64,000 nucleotides of DNA from DASUPK01 sp963831605 (GTDB taxonomy: Bacteria > Actinomycetota > Thermoleophilia > Solirubrobacterales > 70-9): contig CAWHQR010000003.1 of the NCBI GenBank assembly GCA_963831605.1, forward strand, positions 562,076 to 626,075, written 5' to 3'. The notes under the pieces are model-generated. The model did no database searches, was not told the DNA's origin, and saw only the letters and a program-made list of their open reading frames with translations. Positions 1-6,736 of the stretch are shown piece after piece. Numbering within the stretch: the first letter of the stretch is position 1; each line of letters opens with the position of its first letter. A program made the translations under genes and the position numbers.

Positions 1-974
1 TGCGCTACCTGGATCCACGCAACGACGAGGAATGTTGGGGGCGCGAGGTCGCCGACTACTGGATGCCAGTCGACCAGTACATCGGGGGCGTCGAGCACGC
101 GATCCTCCACCTGATGTACGCGCGCTTCTTCGTCAAGGCGCTGCATGACATGGATCTGCTGGAGGATCGCGAGCCGTTCGCCAACCTCTTCACCCAGGGA
201 ATGATCACCCGCGACGGAGCGAAGATGTCCAAGTCCCGCGGCAACACGGTCAGCCCGGCCGAATACGTCGAGCGATTCGGCGCCGACACCCTGCGGACCT
301 ACATCTGCTTCATGGGCCCGCCGATCAAGGGCGGCGACTGGTCGGACGAGGGCGCCGAGGGCATCTTCCGGTTCCTCTCGCGGCTCTGGCGCCTGGGGAG
401 GGAGGTCACTGAGCGGACCAAGGAGGTTGGCGCGCCCGCAGCCGAAGGCGAGGACGCGCCTTCTGATGGCGAAGCCAGGCAGCTCCTCGCCAAGGCCCAC
501 TGGGCGATCGACAAGGTGACCCGGGACATCGACCCCCGCTTCCAGTTCAACACGGCGATCTCTGCGGTGATGGAGCTCGTCAACGAGATCTACCGGCTCA
601 AGGACGCCCTCTACGACGATCCCGTCGGGGTGGCCTCGGTCCGCTTCGCGACCTCAACCGCGGTCTCCCTGCTCTTCCCGTTCGCCCCGCACCTGTGCTC
701 GGAGGTCTACGAGTGGCTCGAGGGGCAGCGGGTCTGGGAGCAGCCCTGGCCCGAGGCGGACCCGCAGCTGCTCGAGCGGGACACCTACATGCTCGTCGTC
801 CAGGTCAACGGCAAGCTCAGGGACCGGATCGAGGTCGGTTCCGACGCGGCACAGGAGGACCTGCTCGAGCTGGCGCGCGCGTCCGAGAACGTCCAGCGCC
901 ACCTCGACGGCAAGGCCGTGGCGAAGGAGATCGTCGTGCCTGGCCGCTTGGTGAACTTTGTCGTAAAAGGATGA
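1..974 (+). CDS. leuS: Leucyl-tRNA synthetase, C-terminal part (5' end outside window)
   Basis: Charges tRNA-Leu with leucine in the cytoplasm. The reading frame is open from the first bases (the codon at position 3 reads R-Y-L-D-P-R-N-D-E-E), so the gene enters from the left and 323 residues are visible. The class I signature KMSKS is present as KMSKSRGN, shortly after the GGVEHAILHLMYARFF region typical of the LeuRS catalytic core. The anticodon-binding helical domain and the C-terminal region ending in VVPGRLVNFVVKG follow. Length and motif order fit a bacterial LeuRS. The next gene starts 17 nt downstream on the same strand. Confidence 0.97.
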   Translation, partial: RYLDPRNDEECWGREVADYWMPVDQYIGGVEHAILHLMYARFFVKALHDMDLLEDREPFANLFTQGMITRDGAKMSKSRGNTVSPAEYVERFGADTLRTYICFMGPPIKGGDWSDEGAEGIFRFLSRLWRLGREVTERTKEVGAPAAEGEDAPSDGEARQLLAKAHWAIDKVTRDIDPRFQFNTAISAVMELVNEIYRLKDALYDDPVGVASVRFATSTAVSLLFPFAPHLCSEVYEWLEGQRVWEQPWPEADPQLLERDTYMLVVQVNGKLRDRIEVGSDAAQEDLLELARASENVQRHLDGKAVAKEIVVPGRLVNFVVKG

Positions 975-991
975 TCTGGTAGAAAGGCCGG

Positions 992-1387
992 GTGCTGGTC
1001 AGGCGGCTCGAGGAGGCTCCCACTGAGGAGTGGCACCGGCTTCGTAACCACATCCTCATGGATGCCGGTGAGCTCGGCTCCCGGAACATGTCCGTGACCT
1101 GGTTGCAGGTACCCGGGGGCAGCGATCAGGTCCTGCATTCGCATGAGGAGTCCGAGCAGGTCTACATCGTGGCCAGCGGCCGCGGCACCATGACGGTCGC
1201 CGGAGATACGCAGGAGATCTCCGAAGGCGACCTGATCCTCGTCCCACCGGCCACGGACCACTCGATCGCCAACGGCAACTCGCCCGACCTGTGCTGCGTG
1301 TCGGTGCAGTCGCCGCCCGTCGCGGTCTCCGAGGTCTTCGGCCGCTCGGGCGTCGGCGTCGCATCCGAATACGACGAAGAGGACTAG
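992..1387 (+). CDS. Small cupin-domain protein
   Basis: A 131-residue single-domain cupin of unknown substrate. The two cupin motifs are visible: a first with H-S-H-E-E-S-E-Q-V-Y (residues about 48-57) and a second around G-D-L-I-L-V-P-P-A-T-D-H-S-I. The His-x-His and Glu of motif 1 and the His of motif 2 are consistent with metal binding. Start is GTG with an AGAAAGG-like ribosome site about 4 nt upstream. It lies between leuS and an acylphosphatase on the same strand and may be co-transcribed. No signal peptide, so cytoplasmic. The specific reaction cannot be inferred. Confidence 0.85.
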   Translation: MLVRRLEEAPTEEWHRLRNHILMDAGELGSRNMSVTWLQVPGGSDQVLHSHEESEQVYIVASGRGTMTVAGDTQEISEGDLILVPPATDHSIANGNSPDLCCVSVQSPPVAVSEVFGRSGVGVASEYDEED

Positions 1388-1392
1388 ACCCC

Positions 1393-1666
1393 GTGGCCCT
1401 TGCAGGCGGGTCCTCGACGGTCGGAGGGCGCGTGCAGGGGGTGTTCTTCCGGGACACGACCAGGCGGCGTGCCGAGGCGCTCGGCGTGGCCGGGTGGGTC
1501 CGCAACACATCCGACGGGACGGTCGAGGCGGTGTTCGAGGGCGAGCCTGGAGCGGTCGAGCAGATGGTCGAGTTCTGTCGCAGCGGCCCGGGCAGGGCGG
1601 AGGTCGAGCTCAGTCGAGGTGACCGATGAGGAGCCGGAGGGCCTGACAGGTTTCGAGATTCGCTGA
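1393..1666 (+). pseudogene. acyP: Acylphosphatase, reading frame broken near its 3' end
   Basis: Acylphosphatases hydrolyse carboxyl-phosphate bonds. From GTG 1393 the frame shows the family core G-R-V-Q-G-V-F-F-R, with the phosphate-binding Arg, and G-W-V-R-N-T-S-D-G-T-V, with the catalytic Asn. The frame stops at 1629 with an atypical end (AEVELSRGDR). The normal C-terminus, V-E-V-T-D-E-E-P-E-G-L-T-G-F-E-I-R, is intact in the +1 frame and stops at 1666. Skipping one base (C at about 1609) joins them as AEVESVEV, which matches the family spacing and gives 90 residues, the usual length. Either the gene carries a one-base insertion, the sequence has an error, or a +1 shift is used. Confidence 0.85.
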
Positions 1667-1741
1667 GCCCTCGGCCACTCGTCGCTGATTTGTCACGAAG
1701 CGGCAGCGATCCATGAAGGGCGGCCCCTCACGCTTCCCCGC

Positions 1742-2314
1742 GTGCCCGGGCTGAGCCGCTCACAGCTGCTCCTCTACGCCGCGATCGCGATCGCGGTGCT
1801 GGTGGTCGGCGCCCGCTGGATCCGCTCAGGCGGCGGCGGTTCGGCAGGAGGCGCCGAGGTCAGCTTCGCGGCTGATTCGTCGCATGGGGCGACGGGCACG
1901 CGGGATGTCGTGGTTCATGTCGCGGGCGACGTCCGGCGCCCCGGCGTGTATCGGCTGCCGGCCGGGTCACGGGTGACGGACGCCGTCAGGCGAGCCGGCG
2001 GGTTCGCCGGCGGCGCCGACCAGGATGCGATCAACCTGGCGGCGCGGCTCAGCGACGGGCAGCAGGTGGTGGTGCCCGGCCCTGGTGCCGTCGCGTCGAG
2101 CTCGGCCTCGGGCGGCCAGAGCGGCCCGATCAGCCTGGGCAGCGCGACCGCCGACCAACTCGACGAGATCGACGGCATCGGCCCGGTCACGGCCCAGAAG
2201 ATCATCGAGTTCCGCGACCAGCACGGTGGCCTCTCCTCGATCGATCAGCTGGATGAGGTGGCCGGAATCGGCCCCTCCACCATGCAGACGCTCAGGGCCG
2301 CCCTGCAGCCCTGA
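1742..2314 (+). CDS. comEA: ComEA competence protein (SLBB plus helix-hairpin-helix)
   Basis: Envelope DNA receptor for natural transformation. The 190-residue protein has an N-terminal membrane anchor (LLLYAAIAIAVLVVGARW, residues about 9-26) and a Gly/Ser-rich linker. An SLBB domain follows (VVVHVAGDVRRPGVYRLPAG, about 57-76), then a C-terminal tandem helix-hairpin-helix domain with I-D-G-I-G-P-V-T-A-Q-K-I and V-A-G-I-G-P-S-T-M. Start is GTG. comEC follows on the same strand after a gap holding a small opposite-strand ORF, so the pair forms the usual competence cluster. Identification is secure; whether the cell is actually transformable is not shown. Confidence 0.95.
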   Translation: MPGLSRSQLLLYAAIAIAVLVVGARWIRSGGGGSAGGAEVSFAADSSHGATGTRDVVVHVAGDVRRPGVYRLPAGSRVTDAVRRAGGFAGGADQDAINLAARLSDGQQVVVPGPGAVASSSASGGQSGPISLGSATADQLDEIDGIGPVTAQKIIEFRDQHGGLSSIDQLDEVAGIGPSTMQTLRAALQP

Positions 2315-2328
2315 GCGTGGCCATCGGG

Positions 2329-2535
2329 TCAATGCCCGAGCAGGCGCTCCCACTCGTTCCGGCGCTGGCCGACATTCGCCTCCTCGGCCGGCTGGTTGCC
2401 CCGCGGGATGCTGCCCGCGTGGCCCTCGGCCGCCTGCATCCGGGCTCGCCGCCGGTCGAGCCGGCCCTGCTCGCCGCGGTCGGTCGGGGCGCGTCGTCGC
2501 GTCCAGCTGCGTGTCTGCTCGCGGTTCATCGTCAT
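2329..2535 (-). CDS. Small highly charged hypothetical protein between comEA and comEC
   Basis: A 68-residue Arg/Glu/Gln-rich protein beginning M-T-M-N-R-E-Q-T-R-S-W. It lacks hydrophobic segments and is probably disordered or nucleic-acid binding; no family is recognised. Support for coding is a strong Shine-Dalgarno (GGAGGAG at about 2546-2539 on the minus strand) before the ATG at 2535, and GC-rich third positions in this frame. A second ATG at 2529 is an equally good start. It sits antisense-oriented inside the comEA-comEC gap, ending 14 nt after comEA. Confidence 0.55.
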   Translation of the reverse strand: MTMNREQTRSWTRRRAPTDRGEQGRLDRRRARMQAAEGHAGSIPRGNQPAEEANVGQRRNEWERLLGH

Positions 2536-2588
2536 CACTCCTCCAGTTCGAAGCTCTCGTTCACCCCCGCGTACCACGTGACCACTGG

Positions 2589-4925
2589 GTGAAACCAACG
2601 CCGCCAGGGGCCGCCGGCGTGGGACGCTGGACTCGCGAATGGCGCTTCGCCATCCTCGCGGGAGCATCCATCGGCCTCGCGCTCGCGCCGCTCGTGGGTG
2701 CCGAGCCGTCGCTTGGAGCAGTGGGCGCTGGGCCGATCGCATTGATCGGCCTGGCGGCCGCGCGGCCGCGCCAGACGGGCGGCGCCGAGCTCGCCTGGCT
2801 TGCGGTCGTCGCCCTGGTGGCCGCGCTGGCCGGTCTGCTGGCGGGAGGCGCCCGCCTGCATGCGATCGACGGGGGCGCACTGCAGGCCCGCCCGGGGCAG
2901 GCCATCACCGTGGACGGCTTCGTCGCGGGCGTCCCGCGCCGCAACGGCGACGAGGTCGACGTGCGGGTCGACTCGCCCGACGGACCCGTGCTTGCGGTGG
3001 CGCCTGAGCCCGTTCCCGACCTTCCGATCGGGACCGAGGTTCGGCTGGACGGCACGCTCGAGTCCCCGGAGCCCTGGCGCGCCGCCTACCTGCGCCGCCA
3101 GGGGATCGCGATGACGCTGCGGACCGAGCGGCTGGACCAGCCGGGAGGGCGCCGCGGAGGGCTGGAGGGTTGGATCGACGGGATCCGGGCACGGGCCGAA
3201 TCGGCACTCGGGCGCGGCATGCCCGGCCGGGAGGCGGCACTGGCGCGCGGTTTCGTTCTCGGCGAGGACGATCGGATCGACCACCGGACCCGCGAGGACT
3301 TCCAGCGCTCGAACCTCACGCATCTGCTCGCGGTGAGCGGCGAGAACGTGATTCTGCTCTGCGTCCTCGCCTGGCCCCTGCTGGCGCTGCTCGGCCTGCC
3401 GCTCCGTGCCCGGCTGCTCGGCGCGCTCCTCCTGATCGCCCTCTATGTCCCGGTCACGGGGGCGGGGCCGTCGATTCAGCGCGCCGGGGTGATGGGGGCC
3501 GCCGGCCTCATCGCCGCCCTGGCCGACCGGCCGCGCTCTCGCTGGTACGCGGTGCTCCTCGCCGTGGCGATCACGCTCGCGATCAACCCGCGCGCCGACG
3601 GCGACGTCGGCTGGCAGCTCAGCTTCGCTGCGGTGATCGGGATCATGCTCTGGTCGAAGCGCCTCGCCTCGCTGTTCTCGGGCGCGGCGCAAAGGGGTTC
3701 GGCTCGTGCGGCGCTGGCGGAGGCGATCGCCGTGACGACGGCGGCGACAGTGGCCACGGCCCCATTGATGGCCGAGGCCTTCGACCAGCTGTCGCCATCG
3801 GCCCTGCCGGCCAACGTGCTCGCGGCGCCCGCCGTGGCTCCGGCGATGTGGCTCGGCATGCTGGCGGGGATCGCTGGACAGCTGCCGCTGCTCCCCGTGG
3901 AGCCACTCAACTGGCTCGACTCGCTCTGCTTGGCGTACATCGCGCAGATCGCACACTGGTTCGCGGCCCCGAGCTGGGCCCTGCTCAGCGTGCATCTCGG
4001 CTCGATCTGGGGGGTGATCGGGGCATATGCGGCCCTGATCGCCGGGATGGAGCTGTTGCTTCACGGGCTCGCGGGCCGAGGCGAGCTCGCGATCAGACGG
4101 CTACTCGCACCGGCCGCGTTCACCGCGGTCGTCCTCGGCCTCCTGGCCTGGTGGCCGTTCGGATCGACGTCCGCCCCGGCGCCCCCGCCCGGCGATCTGA
4201 CGATTCGCGTCCTCGACGTCGGGCAGGGAGACTCGATCCTGCTCGATCCACCCGACGGCGATCCGGTGCTCGTGGACACGGGGCCGCCGGGCGACGGGGT
4301 CGAGGATCGCCTGAGCGAGCTCGGGATCCATTCCCTCGCCGCGATCGTGATCAGCCACGACCAATCCGACCACGCCGGGGATCTCGGGCAGCTGCTCGAA
4401 TCGGTCCGGGTCGATCGCCTGGTCTACGGCCGGGACGATCCCCGTCTTCGCGGCGCCGCGCTCGCAGCGGGCGCCCAGCCGTACCGGCTCGCTGAGGGTG
4501 GCGAGATCGACTCCGGCTCACTCCATCTGAGCGCCATCTGGCCCCCGCGGGAGTTGCTGGGAGAGACGGGCGAGGACCCAAACCTGCTCTGCGTCGTGCT
4601 CGTGGCGCAGTGGCGGCACTTCTCGATGCTGCTCACCGGCGACGCCGAGGCCGAGAGCGTGCCGATGGATCCGGGACCGATCGACGTGCTCAAGGTCGCG
4701 CACCACGGCTCCGCGGACGACGGGCTCGGTCCGCTGCTCGAGCGGTCGGTCCCGAAGCTGGCCGTGATCTCCGTCGGCGCGGGCAATTCCTACGGGCACC
4801 CCACGGAGGCGACCCTCGACGAGCTCCGCTCCCACGATGTTCCCGCCATGAGGACGGATCGGGAGGGAGAGATCGACATCGACGCGAACGGTTCCCGCTG
4901 GACTGTGAGCAGTGCCCGCGGATAG
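2589..4925 (+). CDS. comEC: ComEC/Rec2 DNA-uptake channel
   Basis: Polytopic membrane channel that passes single-stranded DNA into the cytoplasm. About 778 residues. An N-terminal hydrophobic region (about 15-80) leads into a DUF4131-type OB-like domain and the competence core (LTHLLAVSGENVILLCVLAW; later GWQLSFAAVIGIML) with several membrane helices. The C-terminal metallo-beta-lactamase-like domain has V-L-D-V-G-Q-G-D-S, V-D-T-G, S-H-D-Q-S-D-H-A-G-D (HxxxDH-type motif), L-T-G-D-A and V-A-H-H-G-S. Start is taken as GTG 2589; GTG 2619 is an alternative. The frame remains open far upstream through comEA but that stretch is not ComEC-like. Confidence 0.93.
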   Translation: MKPTPPGAAGVGRWTREWRFAILAGASIGLALAPLVGAEPSLGAVGAGPIALIGLAAARPRQTGGAELAWLAVVALVAALAGLLAGGARLHAIDGGALQARPGQAITVDGFVAGVPRRNGDEVDVRVDSPDGPVLAVAPEPVPDLPIGTEVRLDGTLESPEPWRAAYLRRQGIAMTLRTERLDQPGGRRGGLEGWIDGIRARAESALGRGMPGREAALARGFVLGEDDRIDHRTREDFQRSNLTHLLAVSGENVILLCVLAWPLLALLGLPLRARLLGALLLIALYVPVTGAGPSIQRAGVMGAAGLIAALADRPRSRWYAVLLAVAITLAINPRADGDVGWQLSFAAVIGIMLWSKRLASLFSGAAQRGSARAALAEAIAVTTAATVATAPLMAEAFDQLSPSALPANVLAAPAVAPAMWLGMLAGIAGQLPLLPVEPLNWLDSLCLAYIAQIAHWFAAPSWALLSVHLGSIWGVIGAYAALIAGMELLLHGLAGRGELAIRRLLAPAAFTAVVLGLLAWWPFGSTSAPAPPPGDLTIRVLDVGQGDSILLDPPDGDPVLVDTGPPGDGVEDRLSELGIHSLAAIVISHDQSDHAGDLGQLLESVRVDRLVYGRDDPRLRGAALAAGAQPYRLAEGGEIDSGSLHLSAIWPPRELLGETGEDPNLLCVVLVAQWRHFSMLLTGDAEAESVPMDPGPIDVLKVAHHGSADDGLGPLLERSVPKLAVISVGAGNSYGHPTEATLDELRSHDVPAMRTDREGEIDIDANGSRWTVSSARG

Positions 4926-4928
4926 CCT
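4923..4928 (+). promoter_or_regulatory. -10 box of a probably leaderless promoter
   Basis: TAGCCT lies 8 nt before the ATG at 4937, overlapping the end of comEC, with no ribosome-binding site between. Transcription would begin at or next to the start codon. This is the first of several such arrangements in the window. Confidence 0.5.
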
Positions 4929-4936
4929 GTCCGGGG

Positions 4937-5368
4937 ATGGCGGGACCAAGACGTGCAGCGGCAGTTGCGCTCGTACTCGTGATTGCGCTCGGGATGGCCA
5001 CCGTCGCGGCGGACGCGAAGACGAAGCATCACGGGAAGCGGGGTTGGCACACGACCTCTTCGCTGACCCAGAACTCGAGCACCCGGTTCACCGGGAAGGT
5101 CTCCTCGAAGCTGGGCAAGTGCATCGCCAAACGGGTCGTGACGCTGTACTACACGGACCCGAGCACGCTCCAGACCCAGCCGCTCTCGGTGCATCGGACC
5201 GGCGGGAAGGGCAAGTTCCAGATCGACCTGGTCAAGCCGGCCTTCACGGGCAGCTACTACGCCGCGGTGGCCCAACGCAAGGTGCGCGCACACGGTGCGA
5301 AGCAGACCTGCAAGGCGGGCCAGAGTCGCACCCTGGCCGTACAGGGGCAGCCGCTCGCCCCTGGGTGA
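4937..5368 (+). CDS. Secreted hypothetical protein
   Basis: 143 residues. It begins M-A-G-P-R-R-A-A-A followed by a hydrophobic stretch (VALVLVIALGMATVAADA), a Sec signal peptide probably cut after ADA. The mature part is basic, has two or three cysteines (K-C-I-A-K, Q-T-C-K-A) and a beta-rich middle with R-V-V-T-L-Y-Y-T-D and G-K-G-K-F-Q-I-D-L, resembling small extracellular Ig-like domains; no specific family is recognised. The start is the ATG 11 nt after the comEC stop codon. Function unknown; likely extracellular. Confidence 0.75.
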   Translation: MAGPRRAAAVALVLVIALGMATVAADAKTKHHGKRGWHTTSSLTQNSSTRFTGKVSSKLGKCIAKRVVTLYYTDPSTLQTQPLSVHRTGGKGKFQIDLVKPAFTGSYYAAVAQRKVRAHGAKQTCKAGQSRTLAVQGQPLAPG

Positions 5369-5394
5369 GCTCGGGCCGCATCCAGGCGCGGGCC

Positions 5395-5400
5395 TAGACT
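5395..5400 (+). promoter_or_regulatory. -10 box of probably leaderless holA promoter
   Basis: TAGACT ends 7 nt before the holA ATG and no Shine-Dalgarno is visible in the 7-nt gap. Confidence 0.5.
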
Positions 5401-5407
5401 CAGCCGA

Positions 5408-6424
5408 ATGCCCGATCCCGAGATGAAGCCGGCGTATCTGATCGCCGGAACCGACGAGGCGAAGATCGCCCGGACCCGAAGCCGCCTCCGAGAGCGCGCG
5501 GAGCGGGAGGGCGGACCCGGCGCACTCGAGCTGTTCGAGGCCGGGGAGGGGCGGCGTGCGCCGGACGTCGAGGCGCTCGTCAATTCGCTTGCCGCGATCT
5601 CCCTGATCGCGTCGCGCCGCTACCTGCTGGTCGACGGTATCGACGCTTGGGGCAAGGCGGACACCGAACGCGCCGTCGCCGCGCTGGCCCAGATCCCTCC
5701 GGAGACCACGCTCGCGCTGGTCTCCCACGGCAAGGCGCCCGCGGGGCTGGTGAAGGCGGTCGAGAAGGCCGGCGGCGAGGTGCTCTCCTTCGACGCTCCG
5801 AGGGAGCGCGAGCTGCCCAAGCAACTGGTCGCCGATGCCAGAGAGCTCGGGTTCGAGCTCGAGCCGGCAGCCGCGCGGCTGCTCGTGGAGCGTCTCGGCC
5901 CCAGGCCGGTGCGCCTGCGGACCGAGCTGGAGCGCCTCGCGCTCTGGGCTGGGAGCGGAGGGGAGGTCGGGGTGCCGGACCTCGAGTCCATGGTCGCCGA
6001 CACCTCCGAGGAGGCGATCTGGACCCTCGCCGACGCCGTGGTTGCCGGCGACGAGGCCGAGACGATGCGGGTGGCCGAGGTGCTCGTGACCCAGGGCGAA
6101 GCGCTGCCGCGAATCGTCTACTCACTGGCACCGAGGCTTCGCCAGGCTCTGCGCGCCGCGACCGAGCTGGAGGCGGGAAGACCCGCCGCCGAGGTGGCGA
6201 AGGGCCTCTCGATGCATCCCTACGCGGCGAAGATGCTCGTCTCGAAGGTCAAGGGCCGCACCCCCGAGGACCTGGACGCGTCGATCCGGGCGCTGGCCGA
6301 TCTCGAGCTCTGGTCGCGCGGCGGATCCGACTACGCCGAGGGCGTGGCCTTCACGTTGTCTCTTCGCAGGGCCATCGGCCTGGTGCCTGACGACACCGAG
6401 CCGCTCGCCTGGGCGCTGCGGTGA
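5408..6424 (+). CDS. holA: DNA polymerase III delta subunit
   Basis: Clamp-loader subunit that opens the beta sliding clamp. The 338-residue protein starts MPDPEMKPAYLIAGTDEAKI, as expected for the HolA N-terminal domain (Y-L-I-A-G-T/D region). It continues with L-V-D-G-I-D-A-W and L-V-S-H-G-K, and has the helical C-terminal collar segment (YSLAPRLRQALRA; SMHPYAAKMLVSKVKG). Position between comEC and rpsT is the classic comEC-holA-rpsT order. Start ATG at 5408. It converges with rpsT with only 6 nt between stop codons. Confidence 0.93.
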   Translation: MPDPEMKPAYLIAGTDEAKIARTRSRLRERAEREGGPGALELFEAGEGRRAPDVEALVNSLAAISLIASRRYLLVDGIDAWGKADTERAVAALAQIPPETTLALVSHGKAPAGLVKAVEKAGGEVLSFDAPRERELPKQLVADARELGFELEPAAARLLVERLGPRPVRLRTELERLALWAGSGGEVGVPDLESMVADTSEEAIWTLADAVVAGDEAETMRVAEVLVTQGEALPRIVYSLAPRLRQALRAATELEAGRPAAEVAKGLSMHPYAAKMLVSKVKGRTPEDLDASIRALADLELWSRGGSDYAEGVAFTLSLRRAIGLVPDDTEPLAWALR

Positions 6425-6430
6425 GGCGCG

Positions 6431-6697
6431 CTACTCGCTCGCCGCTGCGGCGATGCTTGCGGCGCGAGACTTCTTGCGCGCCCCGGTATTTCGATGCAGG
6501 GCGCCCTTCTGGACCGCTTTGTCGATCCGCGAGACCAGCGCCTTGTGCTCGGAGGCGATCGTCTCGGCATTGCCCGACTGGATGGCCGACTCGAGCCGCT
6601 TGAAATGAGTCTTCACCGAGCTCCGAAAGCGCAGGTTCTCGGCCCGCTCACGCTCGGTGCGGGCGTTCCGCTTCTTCTGTGAGGCGATATTGGCCAT
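6431..6697 (-). CDS. rpsT: 30S ribosomal protein bS20
   Basis: Small-subunit primary 16S rRNA-binding protein. 88 residues starting M-A-N-I-A-S-Q-K-K-R, the characteristic bS20 N-terminus, rich in Lys/Arg and helical throughout (AENLRFRSSVKTHFKRLESA), ending in a short Ala-rich tail. Length is normal for the family. It is transcribed opposite to holA and divergently from murJ. Confidence 0.97.
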   Translation of the reverse strand: MANIASQKKRNARTERERAENLRFRSSVKTHFKRLESAIQSGNAETIASEHKALVSRIDKAVQKGALHRNTGARKKSRAASIAAAASE

Positions 6698-6731
6698 GAA
6701 AAGACCCGCGAGGCGGGCGGCGAAGAGAATA
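6698..6731 (-). promoter_or_regulatory. rpsT promoter and 5' leader hairpin
   Basis: On the minus strand a -10-like TATTCT (6731-6726) is followed by a short leader containing a small hairpin: arms CCCGC (6705-6709) and GCGGG (6713-6717). A pyrimidine run CTTTTC then leads to the ATG. S20 synthesis is autoregulated in other bacteria, so the hairpin might matter, but that is inference. The murJ start lies at the other end of this 39-nt gap. Confidence 0.4.
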
Positions 6732-6736
6732 GAGCA

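Noticed and set aside
2025..2588. A 966-codon open frame reading into comEC from within comEA
   Set aside because: The upstream part has no ComEC character and overlaps comEA in another frame; GTG 2589 fits the family N-terminus.
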